Below are positions 60,577 through 64,000 of a DNA stretch of 64,000 nt, piece after piece. The stretch is from Chryseobacterium sp. R2A-55 (GTDB lineage: Bacteria; Bacteroidota; Bacteroidia; Flavobacteriales; Weeksellaceae). How positions within the stretch are numbered: position 1 is the first letter of the stretch; each line of letters begins with the position of its first letter. The notes under the pieces were generated by a model. That model saw only the letters and a program-made list of their open reading frames with translations. It did no database searches and was not told the origin of the DNA. Where the stretch lies: positions 1-64,000 of the forward strand of contig NZ_JACBFP010000004.1 in NCBI RefSeq assembly GCF_021401085.1, read 5' to 3'. The translations under genes were made by a program, and so were the position numbers.

Positions 60577-61114
60577 CGCAGCCGTTTTGACTTGCGCAGT
60601 TTTGCTTTTAAATTCTTGCACCTCCATTCCTGAGAAAGCAAAACCTGTTCGGAATTTTGATGTCCATCGGTATTTGGGGACCTGGTATGAAATCGCCCGG
60701 TTTGATTTCCGGTTTGAGCGTGGTCTGGACAATACTTCGGCACATTATGCTTTAGACCCAAACGGAAATGTGATTGTGTTGAACAGTGGTTTCAATTCGG
60801 CGAAAAACAAATGGACTAAAGCGGAAGGACTGGCAAAATTTAGAGGAGAAAAAAGTGTAGCGGCTTTGAAAGTCAGCTTCTTTGGTCCTTTTTATGCCGG
60901 ATATAATGTAGTTGCCTTAGATAAAGACTATCAATATGCATTGATTGCAGGAAAAGATCTTGACTATTTATGGATTTTATCCCGCAAAAAATCCATTCCG
61001 GATGAGGTGAAGGCAAATTACCTGAAAATTGCCCAAGAAATCGGTTATGACACCTCCAAATTAATTTGGGTAAAGCACGATAGAAATGACAACCCTTATT
61101 TGAATGAACACTAA
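60554..61114 (+). CDS. Lipocalin family lipoprotein (Blc-like)
   Basis: This 186-residue protein has a lipoprotein signal (KTKIIFSAAVLTCAVLLLNSC). The lipocalin GxW motif is RYLGTWYEIARFDFRFERG, and the later strands include YALIAGKDLDYLWILSRK, as in bacterial lipocalin Blc. It carries lipids or other small hydrophobic molecules in the envelope. The start at 60554 overlaps the cyclase gene, and its end overlaps the photolyase start by 11 bp. Confidence 0.92.
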   Translation: MKTKIIFSAAVLTCAVLLLNSCTSIPEKAKPVRNFDVHRYLGTWYEIARFDFRFERGLDNTSAHYALDPNGNVIVLNSGFNSAKNKWTKAEGLAKFRGEKSVAALKVSFFGPFYAGYNVVALDKDYQYALIAGKDLDYLWILSRKKSIPDEVKANYLKIAQEIGYDTSKLIWVKHDRNDNPYLNEH

Positions 61115-62408
61115 AATTTCGATATTTTGGTTTAGGCGTGATTTGCGTTTGCAGGATAATTCCGGCCTGTCTCAAGCTTTGGCTTCCGGTTTTCCGGTGC
61201 TTCCGATTTTCATATTTGACCGGTCCATCTTAGATGCATTAGAAAACAAATATGATCGGCGCGTAGATTATATTCATCAGGCTCTTTCAGGAATCAACCT
61301 TTCATTAAAAAAACACCATTCAAAGCTCTTTTCGTTTGAAGGAGAACCTATGGAAATCTTCAAAAAACTCTCCGAAGAATACGATATTCAATCCGTGTTC
61401 TTCAACCGGGATTATGAACCTAAAGCCATTGACCGGGATACTGAAATTTACCATTATTTCAAAACCAAAAACATTTCTTTTAAAGCATTCAAAGACCAGG
61501 TAATTTTCGATAAGAATGAAATCGTAAAAAATGATGGAACGCCTTATACGGTTTTCACGCCCTATTCCAAAAAATGGAAAGAATCGCTGAGGGAAGATAG
61601 TTACAAGGAGATTCAATCTGATTCCAACAATTTCTTCAAAAGCGAATTTTCTGAAATCATTTCTTTAGAGGAGTTAGGATTTTTCAAAACAGATATGGTT
61701 TTTGAAAAACCCCAATTAGCCGCTTCAATTATTGATGAATACGATAAATTCAGAGATTTTCCGGCGTTGCAGAGAACCACTCAACTCGGAACTGCTTTGC
61801 GTTTTGGAACAATCAGCGTGCGCCGATGTGTGGCTTTTGCCTTAAAGCACAATGAAACCTGGTTGAACGAATTGATTTGGAGGGAGTTTTTTATGCAGAT
61901 TTTGTATCATTTCCCAAAAGTGGTCAAACATTCCTTTAAGGCAAAATATGACCATATCCAGTGGCGGAATAATGAGCAGGAATTTAAATGGTGGTGTGAA
62001 GGCAAAACCGGCTATCCGATTGTGGATGCGGGAATGCGGCAATTGAATGAAACAGGTTATATGCATAATCGGGTGCGGATGATTGTCGCCAGTTTTTTGT
62101 GCAAACATTTGCTCATCGATTGGAGGTGGGGAGAAACGTATTTTGCCCAAAAACTGAATGATTACGATTTATCAGCCAACAACGGAAACTGGCAATGGGC
62201 AGCAGGTTGCGGTTGTGATGCGGCACCTTATTTCAGGGTCTTTAATCCCACTGCACAAACCGAAAAATTTGACAAGAAGCTGGAATATGTTAAAAAATGG
62301 TTGCCCGAATTTGGCACCAGCAATTATCCGAAACCAATCATTGAACATGCTCTTGCAAGAAATAGGGCTCTAAGAATTTATGGAGAAGCAATAAAAGAAA
62401 AAGCATGA
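61104..62408 (+). CDS. Cryptochrome/DNA photolyase family protein
   Basis: An FAD protein that repairs cyclobutane pyrimidine dimers with blue light, or senses it. The 434 residues have the N-terminal photolyase fold (ISIFWFRRDLRLQDNSGLSQ) and the FAD-binding region: WREFFMQILYHFP, DAGMRQLNETGYMHNRVRMI, WRWGETYFAQKLNDYDLSAN, NWQWAAGCGCDAAPYFRVFN and LEYVKKWLPEF. The Trp residues of the electron chain region are present. It shares a transcript with the carotenoid genes, which suggests joint light or oxidative response. Confidence 0.92.
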   Translation: MNTKISIFWFRRDLRLQDNSGLSQALASGFPVLPIFIFDRSILDALENKYDRRVDYIHQALSGINLSLKKHHSKLFSFEGEPMEIFKKLSEEYDIQSVFFNRDYEPKAIDRDTEIYHYFKTKNISFKAFKDQVIFDKNEIVKNDGTPYTVFTPYSKKWKESLREDSYKEIQSDSNNFFKSEFSEIISLEELGFFKTDMVFEKPQLAASIIDEYDKFRDFPALQRTTQLGTALRFGTISVRRCVAFALKHNETWLNELIWREFFMQILYHFPKVVKHSFKAKYDHIQWRNNEQEFKWWCEGKTGYPIVDAGMRQLNETGYMHNRVRMIVASFLCKHLLIDWRWGETYFAQKLNDYDLSANNGNWQWAAGCGCDAAPYFRVFNPTAQTEKFDKKLEYVKKWLPEFGTSNYPKPIIEHALARNRALRIYGEAIKEKA

Positions 62409-63304
62409 AAAAAATACTCATCGCGGGTGGAACCGGATTTGTCGGGAAGCGTCTTGTTTCCTTTTTGGCGGAGCAAGGATATTTCATCAACGTCCTGACC
62501 CGGAAATCCATGGATCATCCGTCAGAAAACATTCAGTTTTTTAAGTGGAATATCGAGCAGCAATACATCGACAAGAAAGCTTTCGACGGTGTTGATGTTA
62601 TTATCAACTTAACGGGTGCAAATATTGCCGAAGAAAAATGGACTAAAAAAAGGAAGCAGGAAATTATTGACAGCCGGATCAAGTCCATTAATTTGCTGTA
62701 TCAATACGTTTCCGAAAATCATTTGAAAATAAATACCTTTATTTCATCTTCTGGAGTCGGAGTTTACGGAGCAGTAACCACTGCCAAAATCTATCGGGAG
62801 ACCTCTGAAATGGGATCAGATTTTTTAGCTTCAGTCTGCCAGATTTGGGAAGCTGCAGCCATGAAGTTTCAAGATTTAGGGGCTAGAACTGTTATATTGC
62901 GCAAAGGCGTCATCATGGGAAAAGAGGGCGGAATGATTCAAAAATTAACGCCTTTAGCCAAACAGGGAATAAGTGTTTCACTGGGTTCTGGGAAGCAGTT
63001 TATGCCGTGGATGGATCTTCGGGATTTGGTCCGGCTGTATGCACTAATCCTTTCTAATCCTGAATTCTGCGGAGTTTATAATGCCGTCGCCACAGAACAG
63101 ATTACCATGAATGACCTTTCCAAAACCCTGCTGAAATCTTTTGGAAAGAAAAGTTTTTTGCCTAATGTGCCCGCTTTTATCATTCGCCTGTTATATGGGG
63201 AAATGTCTGTTATGCTTCTGGAGGGTTCAAGAGTCAGCAATGAAAAATTAAAAAGCACCGGATTTTCCTTTGAATTTGACACCATAGAAAAGTCCTTATC
63301 GTAG
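62405..63304 (+). CDS. TIGR01777 family NAD-dependent epimerase/dehydratase-like oxidoreductase
   Basis: This 299-residue extended SDR has IAGGTGFVGKRLVSFLAEQG (NAD(P) Rossmann), INLTGANIAEEKWTKKRKQE, SSSGVGVYG and the terminal DUF1731-like region (PNVPAFIIRLLYGEMSVMLL). The Tyr of the YxxxK motif is not evident, as is common in this family. The start overlaps the photolyase stop by four bases. Members often sit near light and pigment genes in Flavobacteriia, but the substrate is unknown. Confidence 0.9.
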   Translation: MKKILIAGGTGFVGKRLVSFLAEQGYFINVLTRKSMDHPSENIQFFKWNIEQQYIDKKAFDGVDVIINLTGANIAEEKWTKKRKQEIIDSRIKSINLLYQYVSENHLKINTFISSSGVGVYGAVTTAKIYRETSEMGSDFLASVCQIWEAAAMKFQDLGARTVILRKGVIMGKEGGMIQKLTPLAKQGISVSLGSGKQFMPWMDLRDLVRLYALILSNPEFCGVYNAVATEQITMNDLSKTLLKSFGKKSFLPNVPAFIIRLLYGEMSVMLLEGSRVSNEKLKSTGFSFEFDTIEKSLS

Positions 63305-63645
63305 TGAGTTCCCTCCAAAAAAATGGGGCTCCTTAGTTTTTCTGGAATTGACATTCATTCTTGATACACCACCATAATTAAAAGGTGTTTGAAATTTTCA
63401 AAAGGATCTATGGGGTTTTATTTTGTTTGCGGCGGACAAAAGGAAAGCTTTGTTGTTAGGCAAATGATTTGTGTTTAATCAGATTTTTGTTTGGGACTTT
63501 AAATAGCTTTATAAATTGTATTCATTACAAAAAAAAATAGCAGTTTTTTTAAAAATATACAACCCGTTTTAGCACAAATTCATAAGATAATGAACTCGTC
63601 AGGATTTTTACAGAGCATGAAACAGCTGAAATTTAAATAGGAAAA
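63305..63645. other. Intergenic region at the convergent end
   Basis: This is an AT-rich stretch between the convergent TIGR01777 and aminopeptidase genes. I see no gene, RNA or repeat. No strong terminator hairpin was recognised. Confidence 0.4.
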
Positions 63646-64000
63646 CTAATTTTTTTGATATTCGATATAGTAATTCCCGTCAAACGAAACCGGTTTCGAA
63701 GATTTCAAATTGACGGTTTGCCATTTTTCATTCGGCGAAATCATCTGGTTTCCATTGATCCTTAAAGGAAGTTTAAAATTTTCAACCACGTTGCTGTAGC
63801 GGAATTTGAACCTTTTTCCATGTTGTGCGTATTCCAAAACCGGGATTTTGGTGGTCCTCAGGTATTGGTTGAAAACCGAACTGAAGTCAATTCCTGATTT
63901 TTGACTGATATAGTCTTCAACTTGTTTGGTGGTTACGGTTTGGTGGTAGAAATCTTTATTAAGACCGCGCAAAATCTGTCGGAATTTCTCGTCGTCATTG
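63646..64000 (-). CDS. M1 family metallopeptidase, C-terminal part (cut by window edge)
   Basis: The frame continues past the right edge, so the N-terminal part and zinc site are not in view. The visible 117 residues, NDDEKFRQILRGLNKDFYHQ, then VEDYISQKSGIDFSSVFNQY and LRTTKIPVLEYAQHGKRFKF, match the C-terminal region of Bacteroidota M1 aminopeptidases, where a helical lever meets a beta domain. Function as an N-terminal aminopeptidase is inferred from that match. Confidence 0.8.
   Translation of the reverse strand, partial: NDDEKFRQILRGLNKDFYHQTVTTKQVEDYISQKSGIDFSSVFNQYLRTTKIPVLEYAQHGKRFKFRYSNVVENFKLPLRINGNQMISPNEKWQTVNLKSSKPVSFDGNYYIEYQKN

Overview
The window looks like the chromosome of a pigmented Flavobacteriia member, probably Weeksellaceae (the Chryseobacterium/Kaistella group). 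Evidence: three proteins with type IX secretion C-terminal sorting domains, Bacteroidota-type promoters (TAnnTTTG) in front of many genes, two TonB-dependent receptors, a zeaxanthin-type carotenoid cluster and moderate-to-low GC. Genus is an inference.

Region 1 (1-7540) is a mobile, AT-rich accessory island. I read it as an integron-like gene-cassette array. It starts with the 5' part of a leftward tyrosine recombinase. Then come five small cassettes, all read rightward: an HEXXH putative metalloprotease, a lipoprotein, a secreted protein, a ParE/RelE-type toxin-antitoxin pair, and a larger secreted protein. They are separated by roughly 130-bp imperfect palindromes that end in AAC...GTT core sites, like attC sites. 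At least two cassettes have a 5' boundary that is the reverse complement of their own 3' boundary, as expected for integron cassettes. One palindrome is split by an IS1182-type insertion sequence. A second, decayed copy of the recombinase start plus its site lies in mid-array (4830-5188).

Region 2 (7816-54207) is mostly ordinary chromosome. It holds outer-membrane and T9SS-secreted proteins, translation genes (prfC, pheS, prfB, rlmH), nucleotide-pool cleaning (rdgB), a ferredoxin reductase/ferredoxin pair, peptidases (PepD, CPBP, M36, DacB), secG, a UvrD/PcrA helicase, two-component systems, NhaA, one bifunctional RelA/SpoT and two TonB receptors. The first receptor has an IdeR/DtxR-like palindrome at its promoter.

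Region 3 (54292-63304) is the carotenoid/light block. It runs MarR-type regulator, crtI, a FAS1 lipoprotein, crtB, an unknown protein, an SRPBCC protein, crtZ, a CrtYcd-type lycopene cyclase, a lipocalin, a photolyase/cryptochrome and a TIGR01777 oxidoreductase. Overlapping or near-overlapping ends point to shared transcripts. The window ends inside an M1-type aminopeptidase read leftward. No rRNA, tRNA or CRISPR array was recognised.
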